This document shows, in pieces, positions 15,395-23,837 of a DNA stretch of 64,000 bases (positions are counted from its first letter, which is position 1; the number at the start of each line of letters is the position of its first letter). The position numbers and the translations under genes are program-made. The notes below the pieces were generated by a model. That model worked only from the letters and a program-made list of their open reading frames with translations, had not been told where the DNA came from and did no database searches. Source of the stretch: Paenibacillus lautus NBRC 15380 (GTDB lineage: Bacteria; Bacillota; Bacilli; Paenibacillales; Paenibacillaceae); assembly GCF_004000945.1 (NCBI RefSeq), contig NZ_BIMF01000006.1:1-64000 (forward strand), in the 5' to 3' direction.

Positions 15395-16780
15395 TTAACG
15401 AAACCGCAGTACATGCGCAATCGGCGCCAGCCCCTGACGCTCCTGATCCGGAAGTCGGACCGCGACGCCATCGTCCGTGCGGCGATAATCCAAGGCCTCC
15501 TGACCCCCGACCAGATCAATGCGGCTGAACGCCGTTTGAATTGGAATGTGCAGCTCCTCAGGGACGGCTTCTTGCTCATTTCGATACAGATGGATGGCAT
15601 AGGTCGTATCGTCTTTTTGGGTAAACTGGACCGCTCCGGAGGAATACGGCTCGCAGATACGCGTGCCATAAATGGCCTCCCCATAAACTTTCAGCCATGC
15701 TCCCATGCCCTTCATTCGTGAAATAGCCGTCTCGGGCAGCCTTCCGTCCGGCTGCGGACCCACATTGAGCGCGAGATTTCCACCTTTGGCCACGATCTCG
15801 ACCAACAGATGAATGAGCTGACGCACCGTTTTATAACGATCTTCGTAGCGGAAAGAGAAGGAAGTTCCCATCGTGATACAGCTCTCCCAAGGCACATGAA
15901 GGGCTCGCTCAGGGAGGGTCTGCTCCGGCGTAATCAGATTCTCGTAAGGCCCGCCGACCGTACGGTCCGCCGAGAGGAGCCAAGGCTGAATCTCACGCGC
16001 CTTCTCTACCACTTCACCCAGCCGGATATTCTGGTCCCGGTAATCGTTCACCCAGCCTGCATCCAGCCACAGCACATCGATGCGGCCGTAACGGGTCATC
16101 AGCTCCATGATCTGCTCATGGGTAAACTGGACAAACTGTTCCCACAGCCACGGGTATTTCTTCGGGTCGTAGCTTGGACCGCGTGACGTAAAGCTTCCTG
16201 CCTCCATTCCCGGGGCCCAGTAGTATGGCGTATGCCAGTCGGCCTTCGAGAAATAAGCGGAGATGCCGAGTCCCTTGGCACGAAATGCCTCGAACAGCTC
16301 CTTCGTGATATCGGCGTATTTATGCCTATGGAACGGACATTCCGTTCCGGTGACACGGTAATCGGTTGTATGCGTATCCCACATGCAGAATCCGTCATGA
16401 TGCTTGGTGGTAAAGTTCAAATATTTGAAGCCGTTATCGGCTGCCAGGTCAGCCCACAGATCAGGCTGAAAGCGGAGCGGATTGAACGTCTTGTTCAGGT
16501 CGAAATACTGCCGCTTAAGCTCCTCCGCTTCGATATCCCAGTCAATGCCGTCACGCGACCAATCCGCGTCTTTATCGCTCAGTGCCCATGATTCAACAAG
16601 GCCCAGCTGGGAATACGGTCCCCAATGCATCATCAGGCCCAGCTTCTGGTCCTTGAACCATTCCAGGCGTTCCAATAGCAGCGGATCCTCCGGCTTGACC
16701 CATTTGTCCTCACTGCTGAAATTGTGCACGCCCTGCTCCACTACCGCTTGTTCTTCCTCTACCAGCTTGTTCTCCGACAT
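15395..16780 (-). CDS. Alpha-L-fucosidase, GH29 (second copy)
   Basis: A 461-residue GH29 enzyme, clearly diverged from its neighbour. Seen: WFKDQKLGLMMHWGPYSQLG, NFTTKHHDGFCMWDT, and RIDVLWLDAGW with the expected nucleophile aspartate; GGNLALNVGPQPDGRLP follows. It has a C-terminal beta-sandwich (about residues 375-461) and no export signal. The start has GGAGG 6 bases upstream. A terminator-like hairpin separates it from the binding-protein gene upstream, so enzyme genes may be expressed less than the transporter. Two different GH29 enzymes in one operon suggest two fucosyl linkages, or that one member acts on another 6-deoxy or galactose-like sugar. Confidence 0.9.
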   Translation of the reverse strand: MSENKLVEEEQAVVEQGVHNFSSEDKWVKPEDPLLLERLEWFKDQKLGLMMHWGPYSQLGLVESWALSDKDADWSRDGIDWDIEAEELKRQYFDLNKTFNPLRFQPDLWADLAADNGFKYLNFTTKHHDGFCMWDTHTTDYRVTGTECPFHRHKYADITKELFEAFRAKGLGISAYFSKADWHTPYYWAPGMEAGSFTSRGPSYDPKKYPWLWEQFVQFTHEQIMELMTRYGRIDVLWLDAGWVNDYRDQNIRLGEVVEKAREIQPWLLSADRTVGGPYENLITPEQTLPERALHVPWESCITMGTSFSFRYEDRYKTVRQLIHLLVEIVAKGGNLALNVGPQPDGRLPETAISRMKGMGAWLKVYGEAIYGTRICEPYSSGAVQFTQKDDTTYAIHLYRNEQEAVPEELHIPIQTAFSRIDLVGGQEALDYRRTDDGVAVRLPDQERQGLAPIAHVLRFR

Positions 16781-16852
16781 GGTGTACCTCCAATAGTCAT
16801 TTGTTGATAACGATATCTTTGAAGACCGTTGGAACGGGCCTTCGCCTGCCCC

Positions 16853-16903
16853 CTAAAAACAATAGCCAACCCCCGGTCATGAATCGACCGGGATACGTTG
16901 GCT
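16853..16903 (-). terminator. Intra-operon terminator after the binding-protein gene
   Basis: AGCCAAC (16864-16870) pairs with GTTGGCT (16897-16903), with an inner CCCGGT/ACCGGG stem. On the minus strand it is followed by ATTGTTTTTAG. It lies between the solute-binding protein gene and the second GH29 gene and probably attenuates rather than ends transcription. Confidence 0.7.
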
Positions 16904-16928
16904 CTTTGTTTTTCATCTATGCATCTGA

Positions 16929-18539
16929 TTATTGCTCGGCATTCCAGCGATCATATGCGCCTTGATAAAGCTCGACGAGACGGTCGCTGCCCATTTTCTT
17001 GACTTGTGCTACGTATTTATCCCAATTTTCAAGCGGCTCTTGGCCTGTCACGAATTTGGCTTCCATCTGTTTCACGTACGTTTCCAAATCGGACAACAGC
17101 GCGGTTGCCTCGCTCTGCTCTTCATTCGTCAAATACACGTTAGGGAACGGCGATTTTCCGATCGGCACCAGCTTCTCTTGATTCTGCTGATCGATCCACT
17201 CATCGAATTCGGTGCGAAGACCTTTCGCAACATCCGGATCATTGACGCCAGGCGTCAAAATACCGTAGTTCGGCGTGATTTTGCCGCGATACTCCTCACG
17301 ATCACCGCCGCCTGGCACCGGAAGCCATTCTTTCACGCGGTTTGCCTCATCCTTGAACTTCCACAACGTGCCTTCAGGCCCTTGGTTAAACAGCGTGGCA
17401 CCTTCATAGCTGTACAGGTAATCGATCCAGCGCATGGTAGCTTCCGGAGCCGGGTTGCTGCTTGAAATGGCGAATGTGCCTCTTGCCGACATGCCAGGAT
17501 GCATGCCGTATACAGGAGAGTCGGCGATTTCACTCTTCACCGGCGTCATGAGCGGATGCTCGTCGCTAGGCTCGCCACCGAGCGTGAAGTACGCATGGTA
17601 GTCGTTAAACAGAGCTAGCTGATTGTTTTCTCCCTTGGCTTTTTTCTGATCGCCTGTTTGCGAGAAGGTTTCATGATCCAGCAGTTCTTCCTTCCACAGA
17701 CGGTTCATGAACGTCAGATAGCCTTTGTAACCTTCTTCCTGGTAAGGATAGTGTACTTTTCCATCCTTGTCGGAATAGATTCCTTCGTTGTACATTCCCC
17801 AGAAGCCGAAGAAGTACATGCGCAGGTCATCCAGCTTGACGGAAGTCAGCGGAATCTCGTCTTTCTTTCCATTTCCGTTAGGATCTTCTTCCTTGACGCG
17901 TTTCAAGAATGTATATAATTCCTCAGTAGTCTTAGGTTCGGACACGTTTAGCGCTTTTAGGAACTTGCCGTTGTACCACATCGGGCCTCTGTACCATACG
18001 GCGGCCTTGTCGACGAATGGCAGGGCGTACATATGTCCGTCCGGGGTCGTGAAGGATTTGCGGACATCCGGGTTCTCGTCCAAAATCTTTTTGATGTTCG
18101 GAGCATAACCTTCGTCAATGTACTTCTCCAGCGGAATGAGGATGCCTTGGCTGCCGTAAGTTACCTGCTCGGCAGGCTTCAGATCCGCCGCATAGAACAT
18201 ATCGGGCAAATCGCCGCTCGCAAACACCAGATTTTTCTTCGTTTCAAAGCTGTCAATCGGAGAAAGCTGATATTCCAGCTTGATGCCTGACAATTTCTCC
18301 ATCTCTTGTAGTACGGGCATCGTATTCCAATCGGCTACACCGGCATCCTGTGACATGACCGTCAGCGTGATCGGCTCATCCACAATCGGGAAACCTTCCT
18401 TCTTTACCCCTTCCGTGCTGGCCGTCCCGGACGGTGCTGTAGCAGCGCCATCTCCTTTAGGTGAACCACAGGCTGCAAGCATTGTTGCTGAGAGGGTGAG
18501 GCAGAGTAAAATAGATGATGCCTTGCGAAGCTTTTTCAT
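16929..18539 (-). CDS. Sugar ABC transporter solute-binding lipoprotein
   Basis: A 536-residue extracellular binding protein of the LipO/YtcQ type. The signal peptide MKKLRKASSILLCLTLSATM runs into the lipobox LAAC (lipidated Cys24), followed by a Ser/Thr/Gly linker, then two-lobe binding-protein features (LPDMFYAADLKPAEQVTYG, MYALPFVDKAAVWYRG). Such proteins capture oligosaccharides for the LplB/YtcP permease pair encoded just upstream. The longer frame starting at 18602 would overlap the permease gene; ATG 18539 has GGGGAG 8 bases upstream and gives the signal peptide. No ATPase gene is present, so a shared MsmX-type ATPase elsewhere is expected. The substrate is inferred from the neighbouring fucosidases and GH18 enzymes. 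Confidence 0.92.
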   Translation of the reverse strand: MKKLRKASSILLCLTLSATMLAACGSPKGDGAATAPSGTASTEGVKKEGFPIVDEPITLTVMSQDAGVADWNTMPVLQEMEKLSGIKLEYQLSPIDSFETKKNLVFASGDLPDMFYAADLKPAEQVTYGSQGILIPLEKYIDEGYAPNIKKILDENPDVRKSFTTPDGHMYALPFVDKAAVWYRGPMWYNGKFLKALNVSEPKTTEELYTFLKRVKEEDPNGNGKKDEIPLTSVKLDDLRMYFFGFWGMYNEGIYSDKDGKVHYPYQEEGYKGYLTFMNRLWKEELLDHETFSQTGDQKKAKGENNQLALFNDYHAYFTLGGEPSDEHPLMTPVKSEIADSPVYGMHPGMSARGTFAISSSNPAPEATMRWIDYLYSYEGATLFNQGPEGTLWKFKDEANRVKEWLPVPGGGDREEYRGKITPNYGILTPGVNDPDVAKGLRTEFDEWIDQQNQEKLVPIGKSPFPNVYLTNEEQSEATALLSDLETYVKQMEAKFVTGQEPLENWDKYVAQVKKMGSDRLVELYQGAYDRWNAEQ

Positions 18540-18582
18540 GACAACAACTCCCCTTTTTTGGTGTGGATTGTATGGTTTAAGA

Positions 18583-19491
18583 TCAGCCCTTAACGGAACC
18601 AATCATAACACCCTGCACAAAGTAACGTTGAAGGAACGGGTAAACCGCAATAACCGGAAGTGTCGCAACGATAATGACCGCATATTTGACCAGTGCGGCA
18701 ATTTCCGCTTTGGAATTCATCGCTGCTGCGGATGAGGCGTCAATCGCCCCGCCGCCCTGTGCCGCCATCTCCTGAAGAACCAGGATTTGACGCAGGAAGA
18801 GCTGAAGCGGGTACTTCGCGGCATCATTCAGATAAATCATGGCACTGAAATAACTGTTCCAATGTCCGACGCCGTAGAAAAGTGCCATAACGGCAATAAT
18901 CGGCATCGAGAGCGGTAATACGATTTTGATGAATAACCGGAAGTTCGTACAGCCGTCGATATGGGCCGCTTCCTGAAGCTCCTTCGGAATGGTCGATTGG
19001 AAGAACGTCCGGGACACAATAATATTCCAGATGGACGCAGCTCCCGGCAGAATAAGTGCCCACATGCTGTTGACCATGCCAAGATCTTTAACGAGCAGGT
19101 AACTTGGAATCAGTCCCCCGCCGAAAAACATCGTAACCAGGAACACCGCCATAAAAAATCCTCTGCCCACAAAATCGGAGCGGCTTAGCGCATAGGCTGC
19201 AGGCAGCGTGACAATCAGATTCACGATCGTACCTATCACTGTATAAATAATCGTGTTCTTGTAGCCAATCCAAATGTTGGCATTCTCAAACACCCGGGCG
19301 TATCCATCAAAAGTGATCCCTTTCGGAATCAGCCACATTTCACCTGAGCTTACGTACTTCGGATCACTGATGGAGGCGCTGACAATGTACAGCAGCGGGT
19401 ACAGTACGATGATCAGTGCAATCGTCAGATAGATGTAGTTGCATAGCAGGAATAATTTATCCCCTTTGCTTTCCCTTACCGTGGATGACAT
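18583..19491 (-). CDS. Carbohydrate ABC transporter permease (YtcP/MalG type)
   Basis: A 302-residue inner-membrane permease with six transmembrane segments. The EAA loop for the ATPase is visible as PKELQEAAHIDGCTNFRLF followed by KIVLPLSMPIIAVM. The N-terminus (GDKLFLLCNYIYLTIALIIV) is typical of the YtcP group. RBS AGGGGG precedes the ATG. It is encoded 15 bases after the partner permease and before the binding protein, the usual order permease-permease-binding protein for this class. Confidence 0.92.
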   Translation of the reverse strand: MSSTVRESKGDKLFLLCNYIYLTIALIIVLYPLLYIVSASISDPKYVSSGEMWLIPKGITFDGYARVFENANIWIGYKNTIIYTVIGTIVNLIVTLPAAYALSRSDFVGRGFFMAVFLVTMFFGGGLIPSYLLVKDLGMVNSMWALILPGAASIWNIIVSRTFFQSTIPKELQEAAHIDGCTNFRLFIKIVLPLSMPIIAVMALFYGVGHWNSYFSAMIYLNDAAKYPLQLFLRQILVLQEMAAQGGGAIDASSAAAMNSKAEIAALVKYAVIIVATLPVIAVYPFLQRYFVQGVMIGSVKG

Positions 19492-19506
19492 ATGTTATTC
19501 CCCCTT

Positions 19507-20478
19507 CTACCACAGGCTGTTTTCGCTGGTGCGACGAGCGATTTGGTTCACCGCAATCAGCAGAATCGCATTAATGACCGAATTGAACAATCCGACGGCG
19601 GTAGAGAAGCTGTACTGTGCGTCAACCAGACCGGAACGATAAACAAAAGTCGAGATGACATCGGAAGAGCTCATATTCAGCGGGTTCTGCAGCAGCAGGA
19701 TTTTCTCGAATCCAACACCCAAAATGCTGCCCATATTCAGGATCAACAGGATGGTGATCGTAGGTACAATCGCCGGAATGTTAATATGCAGAATGCGTTT
19801 GAATCGGCTCGCACCGTCCACGACGGCAGCTTCATGCAGCTGTGGATCGACACCCGACAAAGCGGCCAGATAGATAATGGTACCCCAGCCTGCGCTCTGC
19901 CAGACGCCCGACAGCACGTACACAGTCTTAAACCAAGCGGGATCTGTCAGGAATTGCGGCGGCTGAAAGCCCAGCATTTCCACAAAATTTACGATCATGC
20001 CGGACGAAGGCGACAAGAAGGTAATGATCATACCGGACATAACGACGACGGAAATAAAATGCGGCGCATACGTGACGGTCTGTACCGTACGCTTGAAGAA
20101 TGAATCCTTCACTTCGTTGAAGGCCAATGCCAGAATGATGGGCAGCGGAAACCCGATGGCCAGCTCATACAAGCTGATGCTGAGCGTATTCCAGAGCAAG
20201 TCCCAGAAGTAATAAGAGTTAAAGAAGCGTTCGAAGTGGTCGAATCCGACCCACGGACTTCCCGTTATTCCCAACGTCGGGATGAAGTTTTTGAAGGCGA
20301 TTTGGATCCCGTACATCGGACCATAATGGAAAATGACAAAATACAGAAATGCCGGAGCAATAAACAAATACAGCTCCCAGTTTCGAATCATCCTCCTCCA
20401 TAATGTATTTTTCTTACGATTCGGCATCGTGTTAACCGATAAGCTTTGCGACAGGGCGGATTGACCATCTTGCTGCAT
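19507..20478 (-). CDS. Carbohydrate ABC transporter permease (LplB type)
   Basis: A 323-residue permease and first gene of the glycan operon. It has a cytosolic N-terminus (NRKKNTLWRRMIRNWELYLFI) and six membrane segments, with the YGPMYGIQIAFKNF motif characteristic of LplB-like proteins; the EAA loop is DPQLHEAAVVDGASRFKRI. AGGAGGGGG precedes ATG 20478; an in-frame ATG at 20427 is a weaker option. The promoter should lie within 20479-20640, where a perfect cre occurs, so CcpA-mediated glucose repression is likely. Confidence 0.92.
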   Translation of the reverse strand: MQQDGQSALSQSLSVNTMPNRKKNTLWRRMIRNWELYLFIAPAFLYFVIFHYGPMYGIQIAFKNFIPTLGITGSPWVGFDHFERFFNSYYFWDLLWNTLSISLYELAIGFPLPIILALAFNEVKDSFFKRTVQTVTYAPHFISVVVMSGMIITFLSPSSGMIVNFVEMLGFQPPQFLTDPAWFKTVYVLSGVWQSAGWGTIIYLAALSGVDPQLHEAAVVDGASRFKRILHINIPAIVPTITILLILNMGSILGVGFEKILLLQNPLNMSSSDVISTFVYRSGLVDAQYSFSTAVGLFNSVINAILLIAVNQIARRTSENSLW

Positions 20479-20602
20479 AGGTTGCCCCCTCCTTTTCTAA
20501 TGAAAATCCGGCCATTTTTTTTCGGAAAAGCACCCCTGTTTAATGTATAAGAAAGAGCCTTCCTGACCACTCCTCAGCGTGCGGCTTTCGCCCGCTTCAG
20601 AA

Positions 20603-20618
20603 ATGTTAACGCTTACAT
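20603..20618 (-). promoter_or_regulatory. Catabolite-responsive element (cre)
   Basis: On the minus strand ATGTAAGCGTTAACAT fits the Bacillus cre consensus WTGNAARCGNWWWCAW at every position. It lies 125 bases upstream of the first permease gene and about 280 bases before the divergent GH18 gene. This is the expected place for CcpA control of the operon. Confidence 0.8.
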
Positions 20619-20900
20619 CCCAAGTGTATGGACCGCGGCTCCATCCGTAAATATGTCATTTTCAATGGTCTACTCGAAATGGCTCCATGCATTGATATGA
20701 CGGGCTTTTCACGTCCTTCCCACTCTTGTCATTGTCGTTTTCGGGTAAGAAAACATGTGGTTTTTGACCCCGTCTCCTCCGGTAAATTGTCATCTAGGCT
20801 ATTGGGATGATCCTTGACAGATGTCATATCTGACCGTAAGTTGGAAAAATAAACTGTAAAAGCAAAACTGACATATTCTAAAAGAAATGAGGTATTACGC

Positions 20901-21965
20901 ATGCAGCCATCATCCTGGATTTTAGCCGGCTACGCTGGACGCAAGATCTTATCCGAGATCACGGCCGAAGATGCCAAGCGGCTCACTCACATGAACATCG
21001 CTTTCGCCCATATCCAAGAAGACAAGATTACGTATACCGACACGAACACCATTCACGAGATCCAACGCCTGAAATCCATCAATCCCGAATTAACCATACT
21101 ATTGTCCGTTGGCGGCTGGGGCTCCGACGGGTTCTCGAAAGCTGCAGCTACACCGGGAGGAAGACAAAGCGTATGTGAATCGGCGATCAAGCTGCTGCAA
21201 GAGTTTCCATTCGACGGCATTGACCTGGACTGGGAGTATCCATGCTACTCGATCGCCGGAACGGCGGCATCGCCAAGCGACAAGGAGAACTTCACGCTGC
21301 TGCTGAAGGAGCTCCGGGAAACGCTGGATCAGTACGGAAGGGGCAAGAAGCACTATCTGTTGACCATCGCGGCCGGAGCCGATCAATATTATATCGATGG
21401 CACCGAAATAGGCGACATCCACCCCTATCTCGACTTCATTCAGCTGATGACGTACGACATGCGCGGCAATTTCCAGACGCTGACGGGCCACCACACCAAC
21501 CTGTACACCTCCACCGGCGATCTGTTCCGAATCAGCGTTGATGCTTCCGTCCGTTTGTTTACCCTAGCCGGTGTGCCGCGCGAAAAAATCGTGATCGGCG
21601 CCGCATTCTACTCCAGGAAGTGGAAGGATGTGCCGGATGTGAACAACGGCTACCTCCAGACTGCTCCATCCTCCGGTGGTTATGGCCCTACCTATACTCA
21701 GCTCGCTGCCGAATATCTCAATAACCCTTCATATAAGCGGTATTGGGACGACGAAGCTAAAGCGCCTTATTTATTCGATGGCAGCAGCTTCATCACTTAC
21801 GATGATGCCGAGTCCCTGACTCATAAATGCAAATACATACAGGAGCAGGGACTGGCCGGCATCATGTTCTGGGAATACAGCTGTGATGCGACGCACAGCC
21901 TGGTGGATGCCATGTACAAAGCATTCCGCGCTCCTAAACAGAGCGGGAACCTGCCTGAGTCGTAA
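20901..21965 (+). CDS. GH18 family glycosidase (second copy), cytosolic
   Basis: A 354-residue GH18 enzyme with the catalytic FDGIDLDWEYP near residues 103-113, SVGGW, LMTYDMRG and IMFWEYSCD. It is closely similar along its whole length to the GH18 protein at 9082-10128, including the HYLLTIAAGADQYY and GHHTNLYT segments, so the two are paralogues flanking the same locus. No signal peptide. It is transcribed divergently from the permease operon. TTGACA at 20814-20819 is a possible -35, but the matching -10 is poor. A short GAGG box precedes the ATG. A strong terminator follows 45 bases after the stop. Confidence 0.9.
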   Translation: MQPSSWILAGYAGRKILSEITAEDAKRLTHMNIAFAHIQEDKITYTDTNTIHEIQRLKSINPELTILLSVGGWGSDGFSKAAATPGGRQSVCESAIKLLQEFPFDGIDLDWEYPCYSIAGTAASPSDKENFTLLLKELRETLDQYGRGKKHYLLTIAAGADQYYIDGTEIGDIHPYLDFIQLMTYDMRGNFQTLTGHHTNLYTSTGDLFRISVDASVRLFTLAGVPREKIVIGAAFYSRKWKDVPDVNNGYLQTAPSSGGYGPTYTQLAAEYLNNPSYKRYWDDEAKAPYLFDGSSFITYDDAESLTHKCKYIQEQGLAGIMFWEYSCDATHSLVDAMYKAFRAPKQSGNLPES

Positions 21966-22010
21966 CAGCCTCACTCCCCTTCAGCAAGTCTTTATCTAGC
22001 TAATCGTTCC

Positions 22011-22043
22011 GGACTCTTTCCTAATGGTGAAGGAGTCCTTTTT
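22011..22043 (+). terminator. Terminator of GH18 gene
   Basis: GGACTC...GAGTCC stem with an inner TTC/GAA pairing and a TTTTT tail. The following bases 22044-22300 contain no gene or recognisable signal. Confidence 0.85.
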
Positions 22044-22300
22044 CACTGCTCACGCAAAAAAGAGGCTGACGACAGATGAAGTGTTATGTTATCTGTCATA
22101 TTATTAACTTCTGATGCTTGCGCTGCAATGGCTTGGCTTTATTCTATGAGTTTCTGCCGAACTCCGTAAATATGTCGTTTTTATCTTTAACTATAGAGCA
22201 TGCAAAGCCTCATAAACACTGGAAATTTCATACTGTATATGTTGATCTTGCACCTTACATGAGGATTCCAACTCACTGACAATCTTGGGATTTGGACAGA

Positions 22301-22336
22301 AAAAAAGCCGTTCCTGAACACGGAACGGCTTTTTTC
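22301..22336. terminator. Terminator downstream of DUF378 gene
   Basis: AAAAAAGCCGTTCC and GGAACGGCTTTTTT form a strong 14-bp stem with runs on both sides. It serves the minus-strand DUF378 gene and could also act on the plus strand. Confidence 0.8.
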
Positions 22337-22396
22337 ATCTATGAGAGTATGGATATTTCTCTTTATTTATGTCATTTATATGTTATTAAATGTAAC

Positions 22397-22615
22397 TTAT
22401 CTAGCTGTGTTTCGATCGTCATTCGTAACATCACCAAAGAAGCGGATCGAGTACAATGCACACAGACCGACAATCGTATAGATAACGCGGGACCCTACGG
22501 AGCTCTGTCCTCCAAATAATGCAGCTACCAGGTCGTATTGAAACAGGCCGACCAAAAGCCAGTTAATGCCCCCGATAATCAATAACAGTAAAGCAATTGT
22601 ATTAAATGTTCTCAT
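22397..22615 (-). CDS. DUF378 small membrane protein
   Basis: A 72-residue protein with two transmembrane helices (about residues 5-24 and 42-60). It carries the DUF378 signature IGGINWLLVGLFQYDLVAALFG and VIYTIVGLCALY. Its function is not known; members are small integral membrane proteins common in Bacillota. A very strong AAGGGGGG box lies 7 bases before the ATG. It appears monocistronic. Confidence 0.85.
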   Translation of the reverse strand: MRTFNTIALLLLIIGGINWLLVGLFQYDLVAALFGGQSSVGSRVIYTIVGLCALYSIRFFGDVTNDDRNTAR

Positions 22616-22726
22616 CGTTTAACCCCCCTTACGTCCGATTTTCACATCATTCGTTACATGGTTTGTTTTTCTAGGATTTTAGTATCTATTTTTAACCAAT
22701 TATTGCGTTTGTAATCATGTCCGAAC

Positions 22727-22755
22727 AAAAAAACATCCCCTTAATGGGGATGCTC
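22727..22755 (-). terminator. Terminator of the LysR-type gene
   Basis: CATCCCC TTAA GGGGATG stem (22734-22752, with one extra T). On the minus strand it is followed by a TTTTTTT run. Confidence 0.85.
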
Positions 22756-22781
22756 TTGCACCGAGATCATTCTCTCTCTCT

Positions 22782-23678
22782 TTAGACTTCTTTGGGGAAA
22801 CCGCGTTTATGGTGCAAAAGCTCGAGAAATACCTCAACAGCCTTGGTATGATAAGGTGTCTTCTGTGTAATCCAGGAGAACTGCCGGGCCACCGGCTTGC
22901 CGTTCGGTACCAGCATATGCAGCGTCCCGAGCTGAACCTCCTTGCGCACCGCCCATCGAGACAGCAGCGTCACGCCAAGGCCTGCCTCCACGGATTCCTT
23001 GATCAGCTGGGTGCTTCCGAACTCCACGATATGCTGAGGGTGAATATGATACCGTGAGAACATCCGCTCCGTTGCCTCGCGGGTGCCTGATCCGGCTTCC
23101 CTGACAATCCAGGTCTCATTCGCAAGCTCGGACAGCGGCAGCTCCTGGAGATGGTCATACCGCCCGTCCCGGGGAACCATCACCACCATTTCATCCTCTG
23201 CAAAAGCCTCGATATGCAGCTTCTCATCCTGATAATCCCCCTCCACGATCCCGATATCCGCCTCATGGCGCAATATCATCTCCGCCACCTCCGTGGTGTT
23301 CCCGATCGTGATCGATGGGCGGATCAAGGGATAATGCTCCCTCATATAAGCGATCAAATGCGGCAGCATATATTCCCCGAAGGTGTAGCTGGAGCCAATA
23401 GACAGATTGCCGCTTGCCCGATGCATCAAATCGTCCACAAGCGTGTTCATGCGGGTGTACAGACCCAGAATGTCCTTCGCATGATGATACACAATCTCAC
23501 CGGCTTTCGTCAGCCGGACATATTTATTGGTTCTCTCCAGCAGCTTGGTCCCGACAGACCGCTCGAGCGCTTGGATATATTGACTTACCGCGGGCTGTGT
23601 CATCAGCAGCTCCTCGGCCGCACGGGTAAAATTCCCCTTCTCTACCACCGTAACGAATACCTCCAATGGTTGATCCAC
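22782..23678 (-). CDS. LysR-family transcriptional regulator
   Basis: A 298-residue LysR-type regulator. The N-terminal winged helix-turn-helix (about residues 1-60) shows GNFTRAAEELLMTQPAVSQYI, and the effector domain has IGSSYTFGEYMLPHLIAYM and AGLGVTLLSRWAVRKE. The frame extends to a TTG at 23702, but AAGGAGG lies 8 bases before GTG 23678, which is therefore the start. It is divergent from a YeiH-family gene, the same pairing as yeiE-yeiH in enterobacteria and CysL-type regulators elsewhere, so it very likely controls that transporter. An 18-bp perfect palindrome lies in the shared intergenic region. Confidence 0.9.
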   Translation of the reverse strand: MDQPLEVFVTVVEKGNFTRAAEELLMTQPAVSQYIQALERSVGTKLLERTNKYVRLTKAGEIVYHHAKDILGLYTRMNTLVDDLMHRASGNLSIGSSYTFGEYMLPHLIAYMREHYPLIRPSITIGNTTEVAEMILRHEADIGIVEGDYQDEKLHIEAFAEDEMVVMVPRDGRYDHLQELPLSELANETWIVREAGSGTREATERMFSRYHIHPQHIVEFGSTQLIKESVEAGLGVTLLSRWAVRKEVQLGTLHMLVPNGKPVARQFSWITQKTPYHTKAVEVFLELLHHKRGFPKEV

Positions 23679-23744
23679 GCTTTTGGCCTCCTTCGTTCGC
23701 AATATTCACGAATGGTTAAGAGTTATATTATCATAACTTTTTGC

Positions 23745-23762
23745 TTATGATGATCATCATAA
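23745..23762. promoter_or_regulatory. Palindromic candidate LysR operator
   Basis: TTATGATGATCATCATAA is a perfect 18-bp palindrome between the divergent LysR-type and YeiH-type genes. Nearby GTTATATTATCATAAC (about 23722-23737) is an imperfect second site. This placement is usual for LysR regulators. Confidence 0.55.
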
Positions 23763-23837
23763 TGATTTATTTTTCTTATCCAGCGGAATGAGCTACGATG
23801 GAATCAGACCAACCGAACGAATCGGAGGTTACATCTT

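Noticed and set aside
20814..20842. Sigma-A promoter for the divergent GH18 gene
   Set aside because: TTGACA is perfect, but the sequence 17 bases downstream (TAAGTT) is a poor -10, so it is not listed as a promoter.
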